Shown piece after piece: positions 35,973 to 43,689 of a DNA stretch of 64,000 nt. The position numbers and the translations under genes were made by a program. Below the pieces are notes generated by a model, which had not been told where the DNA came from, searched no databases, and saw nothing but the letters and a program-made list of their open reading frames with translations. How positions within the stretch are numbered: position 1 is the first letter of the stretch; each line of letters begins with the position of its first letter. The stretch is from contig CBDVCE010000006.1 in the NCBI GenBank assembly GCA_965372405.1, positions 1-64,000 on the forward strand, in the 5' to 3' direction. The stretch is from Sunxiuqinia sp965372405. GTDB taxonomy: Bacteria; Bacteroidota; Bacteroidia; Bacteroidales; Prolixibacteraceae.

Positions 35973-35990
35973 AATACTATTTGTAATAGG

Positions 35991-36027
35991 AAGCTGGAAG
36001 TTTTTAATAGATTCTTCCAGCTTTTTT
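35991..36027 (+). terminator. Rho-independent terminator closing the 32997-35972 operon
   Basis: AAGCTGGAAG and CTTCCAGCTT form a perfect 10-bp stem with a 13-base loop, followed by TTTTT. Confidence 0.92.
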
Positions 36028-36055
36028 ATTTATACCAATTTGTTCATCTCCTTTC

Positions 36056-36445
36056 CTAAACCAGCTTAAGCGTCTTGTCTGCAATTACCTTCCCATCCAT
36101 ATATGTTAACATGCGCCAGTCGCCCAGTTTATCGTGCAGTGGCTCCCAGATACAATCGCCTAGGAAAAATGAATAATCATTACTATTGATGTAATATTCT
36201 CCGGTAAAATCGGGTCGTACATTGCCCTGCTCATCTTTAAATGGGGGGTGAATTATCCGAAACTCCAATTTTTTGCCTTTCGCTTTTTTAATCTTCAGAA
36301 CATAGCCAAATTCAGTACCAATCTCAGCTTTAATCGTGTTTGTTATATTCACGATGGTTGGAAGCTCCCTGCTTTCTCTATTCCAGTGCGAGTACTCTCC
36401 GTAACTATATAATTCGATATCAATTTTTTGTTTAGCCAAATGCAA
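36056..36445 (-). CDS. DUF3859 domain protein
   Basis: About 129 residues. No ATG is available at the N-terminus; TTG 36445 (or TTG 36439) must serve. The whole protein matches the small beta-rich DUF3859 pattern: 'YGEYSHWNRESRELPTI', 'IGTEFGYVLKIKKAKGKKLE', 'RIIHPPFKDEQGN', 'FFLGDCIWEPLHDKLGDWRM' and 'DGKVIADKTLKL'. Cytoplasmic, function unknown. It converges on the operon terminator above. Confidence 0.75.
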   Translation of the reverse strand: MHLAKQKIDIELYSYGEYSHWNRESRELPTIVNITNTIKAEIGTEFGYVLKIKKAKGKKLEFRIIHPPFKDEQGNVRPDFTGEYYINSNDYSFFLGDCIWEPLHDKLGDWRMLTYMDGKVIADKTLKLV

Positions 36446-36614
36446 TTATTTTTATTAAGTTTTAATAGAAGACAATGGTTTATTATCGTTGCTGTCCGAA
36501 ATGAATCTATTGCGCAAAAATATAAAATTAATTCTAGCCATTGCTTTACCAATTTACCTTATGGTATTGGTAAACTCCATGATGAACATGCACGTGCTTT
36601 CCTTCTCAGACAAA

Positions 36615-36639
36615 GATCCCAAATCAAGTTTGGGATGAC
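36615..36639. repeat. Single copy of a GATCCC...GGGATGAC palindromic repeat
   Basis: A short palindrome (GATCCCAAA / TTTGGGAT) of the same family as those at 37900-38000, 39800-39900, 40140-40320 and 52040-52140. It lies in the leader region between two divergent genes. Confidence 0.6.
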
Positions 36640-36673
36640 GTTTTCAAATATATAATTGCTATAAAAAATCCTT

Positions 36674-36704
36674 TTTGCATGCGCATAAAATAATACTAAT
36701 TTTG
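36674..36704 (+). promoter_or_regulatory. Bacteroidota promoter (-33 TTTG, -7 TAATTTTG)
   Basis: TTTG at 36674-36677, a 19-base spacer and TAATTTTG at 36697-36704: full match to the phylum consensus. It leads to ATG 36738. Confidence 0.72.
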
Positions 36705-36737
36705 TGCACGTTGTAATACTGAAAAAACCAAACAAAC

Positions 36738-37658
36738 ATGGACGGTTCAGGAACTAAAAAGAAAAGATTTTCGATTGGTGAGACCGACAAAGAGCGCAGG
36801 AATAATTTAATTGTTACTTTTCTGGCTGTTTTTCTGCTGATTATTGTAGTGTTGTTTTTTGTTCAGCGGGGCGAGCATAAGCAAATTCTTCAGACTTTAA
36901 ATGCTGAGAAAGAATCGATTCAGATTGATCTGAATACCATGGTGGCGAGTTACGATTCACTAAAGACAGATAATGACACCCTGAATACCGAACTTTTTGT
37001 TGCTCAAACAAAGGTGAAAGATCTTCTGATGGAGGTTGGACAGGTGAAGAAGGCCAGTTATGAGCAGATTACACAATATCGTTCACAGGTAACGACGCTA
37101 CGTGGAATCATGAAAAACTACATTGTGCAAATTGATTCGCTAAACCGAAGAAATGAGCAGTTGATGGCTGAGAATGCTCAGGTAAAACAGGATTACCATG
37201 AAGTAGAAAGCAAAAATATAGTGCTTGAAAAAGAGAAGAAAAAGCTTTCTCAAAAGATTGAGCGTGCAGCAATGCTTGAGGCTTTAAGTCTTAATGCAGT
37301 TGGGATTAATGCTAAAGGAAAGAATGTAAACAGCCGCAATAAAGCCACTAAACTGTTGGTGAGTTTTACCTTAAGCAAAAACGTAACTGCCCGAAGGGGA
37401 GCAAAAAATATTTACGTTCGTATTCAGCGTCCCGATCAGATATTGCTTATCAAAGACAAGTCGAACCTGTTTCGATTTGAAGACCTGCGTATTCCATATA
37501 CTGCAAAACGTGAAGTTACCTATGAAGGGAACCAATTGTCTGTGAATATTTTCTGGGATAACAAAGGAGAAGATTCATTTATTAAAGGTCAGTACACCAT
37601 TGATATTTTTGCTGACGGCAACAACATTGGAACAACCACTTTCGCTTTTAAGAAATAG
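36738..37658 (+). CDS. Membrane-anchored coiled-coil protein
   Basis: 306 residues. A basic N-terminus (KKKRFSIGETDKERRN) precedes one transmembrane helix (about 25-43). A long coiled coil follows (about 47-170; regular leucine/isoleucine spacing in 'LMAENAQVKQDYHEVESKNI'). The C-terminal 110 residues form a conserved beta domain ('TKLLVSFTLSKNVTARRGAK', 'YVRIQRPDQILL', 'VNIFWDNKGEDSFIKG'). Such proteins are common in Bacteroidota and sometimes labelled chromosome-partitioning proteins without basis. The topology suggests a periplasmic or cytoplasmic spacer protein; function unknown. Confidence 0.78.
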   Translation: MDGSGTKKKRFSIGETDKERRNNLIVTFLAVFLLIIVVLFFVQRGEHKQILQTLNAEKESIQIDLNTMVASYDSLKTDNDTLNTELFVAQTKVKDLLMEVGQVKKASYEQITQYRSQVTTLRGIMKNYIVQIDSLNRRNEQLMAENAQVKQDYHEVESKNIVLEKEKKKLSQKIERAAMLEALSLNAVGINAKGKNVNSRNKATKLLVSFTLSKNVTARRGAKNIYVRIQRPDQILLIKDKSNLFRFEDLRIPYTAKREVTYEGNQLSVNIFWDNKGEDSFIKGQYTIDIFADGNNIGTTTFAFKK

Positions 37659-37681
37659 TGATTGAAAAACATACAAATGAC

Positions 37682-37714
37682 AAGCCCTTCGTTTTTATAG
37701 CGAGGGGCTTTTTT
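37682..37714 (+). terminator. Rho-independent terminator after the 36738 gene
   Basis: AAGCCCTTCG and CGAGGGGCTT pair (one mismatch) around a short AT-rich loop, followed by TTTT. Confidence 0.88.
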
Positions 37715-37749
37715 ATGATTCATTTTACTTAGAATTTTTAAGATGTGGC

Positions 37750-38210
37750 GCATAAAACCTATTGTTTCAATTAGCCAACCGATTGCGCCTGAATTCCCTG
37801 CCCATAACCCAGCCCCCGGGTTGAAACCCGTGACTATTAATATTTAAGCCTTAGGGAAAATATTGCTTTCCTTAATTTTAAAAAACACATATATCAGATA
37901 AAGTCATCCCGAACTTGATTCGGGATCTCCGTCTAGTACGAATAGCTATAAATTGAAGCAGATCCTGAATCAAGTTCAGGATGACTGGATCATGGTTTGG
38001 TTTAACCCCCTCGAAGTATTTTTAAAATATGAAAATTATTAATGGGGTAGGCCAGAAAATTTGGCCCGGGTCAGCGAAGGGGAGAATGATTTGCATAAAA
38101 TCATGATGTGGGAAGAAGGATTAAATTTTCTTGACTTTTTTTGAATTCTTTTTTGTGTCAAGACAAAAAGAGAATTTGGGGTTTGGGGCAACGCCCCATG
38201 AGGATGACAA
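37750..38210 (+). repeat. Long dispersed repeat, copy A (left of the MFS gene)
   Basis: A composite of recurring blocks, in order: 'AACCAATT/AGCCAACC'-type AT-rich start; CCCCCGGGTT...AACCCG palindrome; 'AATATTTAAGYCYTA' and 'AAATATTGCTTTCC'; a GATCCCG palindrome with GGATGAC; 'CTATAAATTGAAGCAGATCC'; a GGCC-rich block; and 'GGGAAGAAGGAT'. The same blocks in the same order and orientation recur in copy B beyond the transporter. It contains no gene. Confidence 0.7.
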
Positions 38211-38247
38211 GATCATAGTGTGCTTTGGGGTAACACCCTATAAATGA

Positions 38248-39495
38248 TTACAATCTTCTAGATTTCCGACTTAAAAGTAATGTTGCCAGCAAGCCAACAA
38301 TCGCAAAACCATTCAGCATCCAGAAAAACTGATGATAACCTTCAATTCCCGGGGCATTATCAATTATGCGTCCTGCTATTGGGTAAAAGAAAATATCGGG
38401 CGTAAAACCAATCAGAGAAACAATACCAGCTGTTGTTCCGGTTAGATGATCGGGAACTTTTGTTTCTTCAAACAATGCAAAATAAACCCCGCGTAAGGCA
38501 TAAACAGCCAGAAAACTAATCAGAAGGTTGATGATGACTATGACAACACCATCCGGGCTGGAATTCACAGAGATCAGAACCAAATAACTCACTATAAGAA
38601 TCAAAAAAGTACTTAGTAATACTCTTTGGGTTGAAAGCCGATCAGCCATAAAGCCCGCAGCAATAGCACCTACAGCACGCAGATAACTTGCATTCGCCAC
38701 AAAACGTGAAGCCTCCACCTCGTTCATGTCCAGCACCAGCATTCCATATTGGGCATAAAAATCGAGCGCCTTATAACCGCAGTAAGCACAAATAACTATA
38801 AAGGCCTGCAGCCATGTGGTGCGGCGACTTAAAACCTGCTTAATACCTTTAAGAGGACTACTTTCCGAACGTTCGGTTTTTGTTTCGGGTATTGTGAACC
38901 AGATTAAAAGGGCAGCGGCTAAGGTGAGTAAAGTATAAAACCATATAATTGTGACTAGTGCATGTGTGCGTTGGCTGGGAGTTATGTTTTCAAGATCACC
39001 CGGGAGTAATGTTGAAAGAAAAAATACAGCAATGCTTGCAGCGCCGGCGGCAGCCAGACCCCGGCCTCCATCCAGCAATCCGAACGCTTTTCCTTGCGAC
39101 AGCTTACCTCCCCATTCGCGGGTAGCACGTAACATAGCCGACCAAAAAAGTAGGATTGTAGTAATCCCCCAGAAACCAAATAGAAAGGAAAGTCCGGTTT
39201 GTCCGGGAATTGTAGTTAACCAGATACCCCCTAAGGCAGTACATAATAATGAAAAGCTCATTAGTTTTCGTGCCGAAAAGCGATCGGCAATTACACCGCT
39301 GGGGAAATAAGACAATAATGCAAAAACACCATAAAAGGCAACAGCATCGCCCCACTGAGCGTTGGACAGATTAAAGACCTCCAGAACAGTTGGCCGAAAA
39401 AAACGGGCAATGTGAAAAGGCAAACCAAAAATGATTTCCCCGGCCAATATAAGGCTTAAAATAATGATCCACTTCTTCGACTTATTATCTTCCAT
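38248..39495 (-). CDS. Major facilitator superfamily transporter
   Basis: 415 residues with about 12 hydrophobic segments in two halves of six. 'GVIADRFSARKLM' after the second segment is the MFS loop 2-3 motif (GxxxDRxxxR), echoed by 'FMADRLSTQRVLL' in the second half. Substrate unknown. The gene stands alone between two copies of a 400-base repeat, with no partner enzymes. GC content is higher than in neighbours by eye. Confidence 0.88.
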   Translation of the reverse strand: MEDNKSKKWIIILSLILAGEIIFGLPFHIARFFRPTVLEVFNLSNAQWGDAVAFYGVFALLSYFPSGVIADRFSARKLMSFSLLCTALGGIWLTTIPGQTGLSFLFGFWGITTILLFWSAMLRATREWGGKLSQGKAFGLLDGGRGLAAAGAASIAVFFLSTLLPGDLENITPSQRTHALVTIIWFYTLLTLAAALLIWFTIPETKTERSESSPLKGIKQVLSRRTTWLQAFIVICAYCGYKALDFYAQYGMLVLDMNEVEASRFVANASYLRAVGAIAAGFMADRLSTQRVLLSTFLILIVSYLVLISVNSSPDGVVIVIINLLISFLAVYALRGVYFALFEETKVPDHLTGTTAGIVSLIGFTPDIFFYPIAGRIIDNAPGIEGYHQFFWMLNGFAIVGLLATLLLSRKSRRL

Positions 39496-39644
39496 CCGAT
39501 GGGTTCGGTTTATTTGGATACCCGTTAAAGTTAAGGATTTAATGAAAGAATTGTTTGATGCGGTGCAAGATCTATTAATTCAATTAATCCGCTATCTCTT
39601 GTTTACAACGAGGGATTCATTATTGATCGTTTTTAACGATAATT
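39496..39644. other. Intergenic DNA upstream of the MFS gene
   Basis: 150 bases between the MFS start and repeat copy B. I see no gene, no clear -7 box for the MFS gene and no strong hairpin. Confidence 0.5.
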
Positions 39645-40060
39645 TATGCGGTGCATGCAACCAATTATTCCAATCAACCGAATAGTTGCACCTTAATTTC
39701 CTCCACACAACCCAGGCCCCGGGTTAAAACCCAGGGTTAATAATATTTAAGTCCTATAGTGAAGTATTGCTTTCCCTAATTTTAAATATATATATGATAA
39801 AGTCATTCTGTCCGGCAGCTGCCGGATCAGAATCTCCGTCTAATACGAAAAACTATAAATTGAAGCAGATCCTGAATCGAGTTAAGGATGACGAGATGAT
39901 AGTGGGGGTTATTAGAAAGGCGGAGGCCTGTCAAAGTAGGCCGGGCCGGCGATGCTTCCGATATTTATCGGGAGTGGGAAGAAGGATGACTTTGACTTGA
40001 TTTTTCTTTGTTTCGTTTCTTTTCATCTAAGGAAAAGAAATGAAAGGATTAAGGGAAAAG
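39645..40060 (+). repeat. Long dispersed repeat, copy B (right of the MFS gene)
   Basis: Same block order as copy A: 'CAACCAATTATTCCAATCAA', a CCCCGGGTT...AACCC palindrome, 'AATATTTAAGTCCTATAG', 'AAGTATTGCTTTCCC', 'GATAAAGTCATTC', a CCGGCAGCTGCCGG palindrome with 'AGAATCTCCGTCTA', 'CTATAAATTGAAGCAGATCC', 'GGATGACGAGATGATAG', the GGCCGGGCCGGC-rich block and 'GGGAAGAAGGATGAC'. Direct orientation relative to copy A. Open frames in it are by chance. Confidence 0.72.
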
Positions 40061-40075
40061 AAAATGAAAATACAA

Positions 40076-40370
40076 TGCGGTGCATGAAACCAATTATTTC
40101 AACTAGCCCAATTGATTCACCTACCTTTCCTTGTTAGACGGAGATCCCGAATCGAGTTCGGGATGACGAGATCATGAAGGGGTTTGACTTGAGGCCTCGG
40201 GGTTTCTTTGTTTCGTTTCATCAATGGAAAAGAAATGAAAGTATGTTACTGTAAATGAAGAAATCACGTTTCGACGGAGATCCTGATCCGGCAGCTGCCG
40301 GACAGGATGACGAGCTCATTATGGGGTTTGGGGCAACGCCTCATGAGGATGACAGTATGAAATATTGGTT
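40076..40370 (+). repeat. Partial repeat copy C and palindrome cluster
   Basis: Begins again with 'GCGGTGCATGAAACCAATTA' as in copy B, then two palindromic GATCCYGA...GGATGACGAG units (40139-40175 and 40275-40315, the second containing CCGGCAGCTGCCGG), and ends in 'GGGGCAACGCCTCATGAGGA', also found at 38184-38205 in copy A. No gene seen. Confidence 0.65.
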
Positions 40371-40423
40371 TTGAATGAAAACAAAAAATGAAAAGCGATG
40401 CTACTCCCCATCTGGAAATGTCG

Positions 40424-40431
40424 TAATTTTG
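40424..40431 (+). promoter_or_regulatory. -7 box for the 40473 lipoprotein gene
   Basis: TAATTTTG, exact TAnnTTTG, 41 bases before ATG 40473. The -33 position is not a clear TTTG. Confidence 0.5.
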
Positions 40432-40472
40432 AAATAATTTCTACAACCAATAAACACTAAAACACTAAAACA

Positions 40473-41591
40473 ATGAACAAATTGATCTTACTAGCCGCGG
40501 TGCTCATTATGACTGCATGCAGCACACCCCAAAAAACAAAAATCCCATGTTACGCCTGGGTAGGCGGACCGGGAAGTGCTACCGACTCAATGATTGTTGA
40601 AAATTTCACCGACCTGAAAAACAAAGGAATCGATGGATTGATGTATAATGGCGGTCACGACCCAGCCACCTATAGCCGCGTTGGGAAATTAGCTAAGCAG
40701 GTTGGATTGGAATTTCACACATGGATACCAACCATGATTCAGCGTACAAACCCCAAGCTTGATTCTGCATGGTATGCAATAAATGGAAAAGGTGAATCGG
40801 CTTTCGATAAACCGGCTTATGTGGCACACTACCAGTTTTTATGTCCGAACCGCGATGAGGTGTATGACTTCCTTGCCGATTTGTATGGCTCAGTGGCCGA
40901 TGTGCCCGAGGTTGATGCTATTCATCTCGACTTTATCCGTTTTCCGGATGTGATTCTTGCCCGTGGACTTTGGGAAAAGTATGACTTGGTACAAGACCGT
41001 GAATTTCCTGAGTTCGACTACTGCTACTGCGACAAATGTGTGGCCGACTTCAAAGAGCAATCGGGTGTTGACATTAAAGAAGTGGAAGACCCATCGCAAG
41101 TAAAAGAGTGGGTGCAGTTTCGCTACGACTTAATCACCAATATGGTGAACCGACTGGCTGATGTGGTACATGGTAAAAACAAGCACCTGAATGCAGCGGT
41201 TTTCCCGGGACCATTTTCTGAGGCTAAGAAAATTGCCCGTCAGGAATGGGAAAAGTGGAACATCGACCAGGTATACCCCATGCTTTATAACGATTTTTAT
41301 TTGGAAGGACCCGAGTGGATTGGCGAGATGTGTAAAGAAGGCACCGAAGCCATTAATCACTCCAAACCTTTATATAGCGGACTGTTTATTTGTCCAAACC
41401 CGGCCAACAAAGCCAATGAGCCCGATCCTGAAGGACATGGTTTACTACCCGAAGAGCTGGAAGATGCCATTCGCCAGTCTATGCAAAACGGAGCAACCGG
41501 TATTTGCCTGTTTACTCCCGGTCGCATGACCGATGCACACTGGGAAGTATTTGAAAAAGCAATCTATACTGATTATACGAAGGAGCAATAA
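40473..41591 (+). CDS. Glycoside-hydrolase-like (GHL10-type) TIM-barrel lipoprotein
   Basis: 372 residues. The leader ends in a lipobox 'IMTACS' (Cys16). The mature part resembles the GHL10/family-10-like glycosidase group: 'GIDGLMYNGGHDPATYSRV' and 'QVGLEFHTWIPTM' are early barrel strands. 'DAIHLDFIRFPDV' near residue 150 is the hallmark HLDxIRxP motif with the likely catalytic Asp. 'YCYCDKCVADFKEQSGVDI' is the CxxC insertion seen in these proteins. 'DQVYPMLYNDFY' and 'GATGICLFTPG' complete the barrel. It probably acts on a polysaccharide at the cell surface; substrate unknown. It has its own promoter and terminator. Confidence 0.8.
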   Translation: MNKLILLAAVLIMTACSTPQKTKIPCYAWVGGPGSATDSMIVENFTDLKNKGIDGLMYNGGHDPATYSRVGKLAKQVGLEFHTWIPTMIQRTNPKLDSAWYAINGKGESAFDKPAYVAHYQFLCPNRDEVYDFLADLYGSVADVPEVDAIHLDFIRFPDVILARGLWEKYDLVQDREFPEFDYCYCDKCVADFKEQSGVDIKEVEDPSQVKEWVQFRYDLITNMVNRLADVVHGKNKHLNAAVFPGPFSEAKKIARQEWEKWNIDQVYPMLYNDFYLEGPEWIGEMCKEGTEAINHSKPLYSGLFICPNPANKANEPDPEGHGLLPEELEDAIRQSMQNGATGICLFTPGRMTDAHWEVFEKAIYTDYTKEQ

Positions 41592-41618
41592 GACTTCTAT
41601 ATCATACGATATTTTGAG

Positions 41619-41648
41619 AGGCTGTCTTTAGAGGCAGCCTTCTTTTTT
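41619..41648 (+). terminator. Rho-independent terminator after the 40473 gene
   Basis: AGGCTG and CAGCCT close a hairpin that is followed by TCTTTTTT, 28 bases past the stop. Confidence 0.85.
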
Positions 41649-41706
41649 GCTTCACAAAGAAACTCTCAAATACAGAATTTTTTAATTTACTCCTGACCTT
41701 TCAAGT

Positions 41707-41783
41707 ACAGGATTTGTCCACCTGACAAGGGGGACGAGGAAATATTCCGTTTTTGGTGGAATGTTGACGGAGGGGGTAATGCC
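41707..41783 (+). repeat. Partial copy of the GTCCCCCTGAC repeat (R2b)
   Basis: 'GATTTGTCCACCTGACAAGG', 'GGGGACGAGGAA' and, after a different middle, 'TGACGGAGGGGGTAA'. It is a diverged copy of the second half of the repeats at 41985-42175 and 51774-52000. Confidence 0.65.
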
Positions 41784-41850
41784 TCAATCTGTTGCCGGAC
41801 AGGATGGCCATCCGGCTCTTATTGGACAGAGGGGTGCTAAACCCCAATCA

Positions 41851-41967
41851 CCATTCCTGTGCAGGCAGGAATCTCTATCAATCCCAGGCAAGCCCCCATT
41901 CCCGCGAAGGCGGGAATCTCCATCTAATACCGTCATTGCGATCTGGTTATTGCCAGAGAAGCAATCT
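41851..41967. repeat. Cluster of short palindromic repeats
   Basis: Two ATTCC...GGAAT palindromes (one built on CCCGC GAAG GCGGG), each followed by 'CTCTATC' or 'CTCCATC', then a 'GTCATTGCGATCTGG...AGAAGCAATC' unit at 41932-41967. The latter recurs at 42206-42240. These are widespread intergenic palindromes of unknown origin. Confidence 0.65.
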
Positions 41968-41984
41968 GTTTATGTCAAAGTTTT

Positions 41985-42175
41985 TAACCACCTCCCCTAA
42001 AATCAAATCATTGATTTTAGGTACTCCTCCTGATTAGGAGGAGAATTGAACTTGTATAAGAAAACCAAAAATTGAATGTCAATATCCCACCACCAAAGTA
42101 TAGATTTGTCCCCCTGACAAGGGGGACGAGGAATGAGGCAACTGCCGAATGACGGAGGGGGTAAAAAATACCCAA
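41985..42175 (+). repeat. Composite hairpin repeat R2, left copy
   Basis: Three perfect hairpins in order: CCTAAAATCA-N6-TGATTTTAGG, CTCCTCCT-GATT-AGGAGGAG, and GTCCCCCT-GACA-AGGGGGAC, followed by 'GAGGAATGAGGCAACTGCCG' and 'AATGACGGAGGGGGTAAA'. A closely similar copy in the same orientation lies at 51774-52000. Together they bracket the methyltransferase operon and its neighbours. Confidence 0.78.
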
Positions 42176-42205
42176 GCATTCCCACAAAAGCCCTTCATCA
42201 ATACC

Positions 42206-42240
42206 GTCATTGCGATCTGGCTATTGCCAGAGAAGCAATC
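42206..42240. repeat. GTCATTGCGA/GCAATC repeat unit
   Basis: Nearly identical to 41932-41967 (one base different in 35). It is the last repeat before the glycosylase gene. Confidence 0.7.
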
Positions 42241-42313
42241 TATTTCAAATCTCTCAAAACCTCCATACCTTTACTTCATGGCAGATGTTCATATCTGACA
42301 ATTGCAGTTGACC

Positions 42314-43000
42314 ATGAATAAAGAAAAAAAGAATATCAGAATTATTGATGAAGATAAAATTGAATTCTTTCAGGAGGAATTGCTCAAATGGTATTCTAAA
42401 CATGGAAGAGATTTTCCATGGAGGAAGAAATCTGCAACAAATTATGAGTTAATTATAGCTGAAGTATTTTTACAACGAACCAAAGCAGAAACAGTTGCAA
42501 AATTTCTATCAGTATTCTTAAAGAAGTATCCATCTTGGAAAAAACTTTCATTTGCTACTGAAGAAGAATTACAAAAGATATTACGCCCAATTGGTTTGTA
42601 TAAACAAAGAGGATCAAGGCTATATGGATTAGCACAAGAATTAAATAAACGACATGGCCGTTTCCCTAAAGAACGAAATCAAGTTGAGGAAATTCCAATG
42701 ATGGGGCAATACATTACGAATGCTTATGAACTTTATGTGTTAAAGAAGAAAGCTCCACTACTTGATGTTAATATGGCAAGAGTTTTAGAGCGTTTCTTTG
42801 GGGCTCGGAAGTTAGCAGATATTCGATATGATCCTTATTTACAAACGTTAGCTTATAGAGTTGTAAATATAGAGAATTCAAAAAAATTGAGTTGGGCAAT
42901 ATTGGATTATGGAGCAATAATCTGTCATTCGAATAAGCCACTTTGTATAAATTGCAATTTAAAAAAACAATGTATTGATTATAGAAATTCGTCAATCTAA
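42314..43000 (+). CDS. HhH-GPD DNA glycosylase, MutY/T:G-mismatch type
   Basis: 228 residues from ATG 42314. An endonuclease III-superfamily fold: 'EELLKWYSKHGRDFPWR' opening as in MutY, 'EVFLQRTKAETV' (residues 50-61), helix-hairpin-helix 'EIPMMGQYITNAYEL' with Tyr133, catalytic Asp151 in 'PLLDVNMARVL', and a 4Fe-4S loop Cys204-x6-Cys211-x2-Cys214-x5-Cys220. The C-terminal 8-oxoG-recognition domain of MutY is absent. QRTKA resembles the RRTTA of Mig-type thymine glycosylases more than the QQTQ of MutY, and Mig is encoded with an m5C methyltransferase. I infer repair of T:G mismatches from deaminated 5-methylcytosine. It converges on the operon below with a 4-base overlap. Confidence 0.85.
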   Translation: MNKEKKNIRIIDEDKIEFFQEELLKWYSKHGRDFPWRKKSATNYELIIAEVFLQRTKAETVAKFLSVFLKKYPSWKKLSFATEEELQKILRPIGLYKQRGSRLYGLAQELNKRHGRFPKERNQVEEIPMMGQYITNAYELYVLKKKAPLLDVNMARVLERFFGARKLADIRYDPYLQTLAYRVVNIENSKKLSWAILDYGAIICHSNKPLCINCNLKKQCIDYRNSSI

Positions 43001-43683
43001 AGAGATGTTGTAATATCCCCAAAATATCTTAATTCATTTTTAAGAATAAAAAGGAGAGTTGCAAGTTTCTTATTTTCATTTGAATTTCTTTCTAATATGA
43101 TTCTTGACATGGATCTATTAACTCTTAGTTTTATGCGGTTAAATAATTGCATAAAAGAGAAATTTCCATTCAAAGAATCGATCAATGCTTCAGTAATAAT
43201 CTGTGTCAATAATTTTTTATAATTGTCAAGAATCATTTGATTAATATTATCGTATTCTCCACTGAATCTTTGAAGATGTTCAATTTCCGCGGGTTCAGAT
43301 GGTAAATCACCAAAGCCAATAGATGCTATTATCCCACAACTAGTACTATATTTTTTTAAATATTCTTCTGATCTGCAGGAAATGAGAAGTAGTTTTTTTC
43401 GTTCAAATACATTCAGCATATCACCTTCGATGAATTTTTCCAATGTAAAATCTCTTGTATTTGTTCCACACAAATAGTCACTGCCTCCATGTCCTAAAAA
43501 TATAGTCAATGTTTCATCTGGTAGTTTTTCTATTAACTCGATACATTCTTCATGTGAAGATTTATTTCCCTCAATCCGAAATAAGATTAGTTTTCGATTA
43601 GTATTTTCAAGAAGAGAATTACTTATAAACTCAAGAAAATCTGTTGTTTTATCCTTTGGATGTATTATTAATATTGGGGCCAT
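42997..43683 (-). CDS. Putative CHAT/caspase-like protease, last gene of the methyltransferase operon
   Basis: 228 residues, no leader. 'LTIFLGHGGSDYL' (His65) follows a hydrophobic strand, and 38 residues later 'KKLLLISCRSEEYL' (Cys103) follows another. This His-Gly...Ser-Cys pattern at about 40 residues' distance, and the subsequent 'CGIIASIGFGDLPSE' strand-turn, match the His-Cys dyad and following strand of CHAT and other clan CD peptidases (compare GHG ... LSAC ... ASLWPV). The C-terminal 85 residues are helical. It follows the receiver-like gene by 6 bases and would be the effector if the operon is defensive. Fold call is by motif only. Confidence 0.6.
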   Translation of the reverse strand: MAPILIIHPKDKTTDFLEFISNSLLENTNRKLILFRIEGNKSSHEECIELIEKLPDETLTIFLGHGGSDYLCGTNTRDFTLEKFIEGDMLNVFERKKLLLISCRSEEYLKKYSTSCGIIASIGFGDLPSEPAEIEHLQRFSGEYDNINQMILDNYKKLLTQIITEALIDSLNGNFSFMQLFNRIKLRVNRSMSRIILERNSNENKKLATLLFILKNELRYFGDITTSL

Positions 43684-43689
43684 ATTTCG

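Noticed and set aside
39767..40000. Open frame of 77 codons in repeat copy B
   Set aside because: It runs through the palindromic repeat blocks, is not kept in copy A and has no protein-like features.
41761..42037. Two overlapping open frames in the repeat cluster after the glycoside-hydrolase-like gene
   Set aside because: They consist of palindromic repeats (ATTCCCGC..., GTCATTGCG...) that recur elsewhere in other frames.
42302..42313. TTG start four codons upstream of the glycosylase ATG
   Set aside because: ATG 42314 is a better start and the added residues (MQLT) match nothing in the family.
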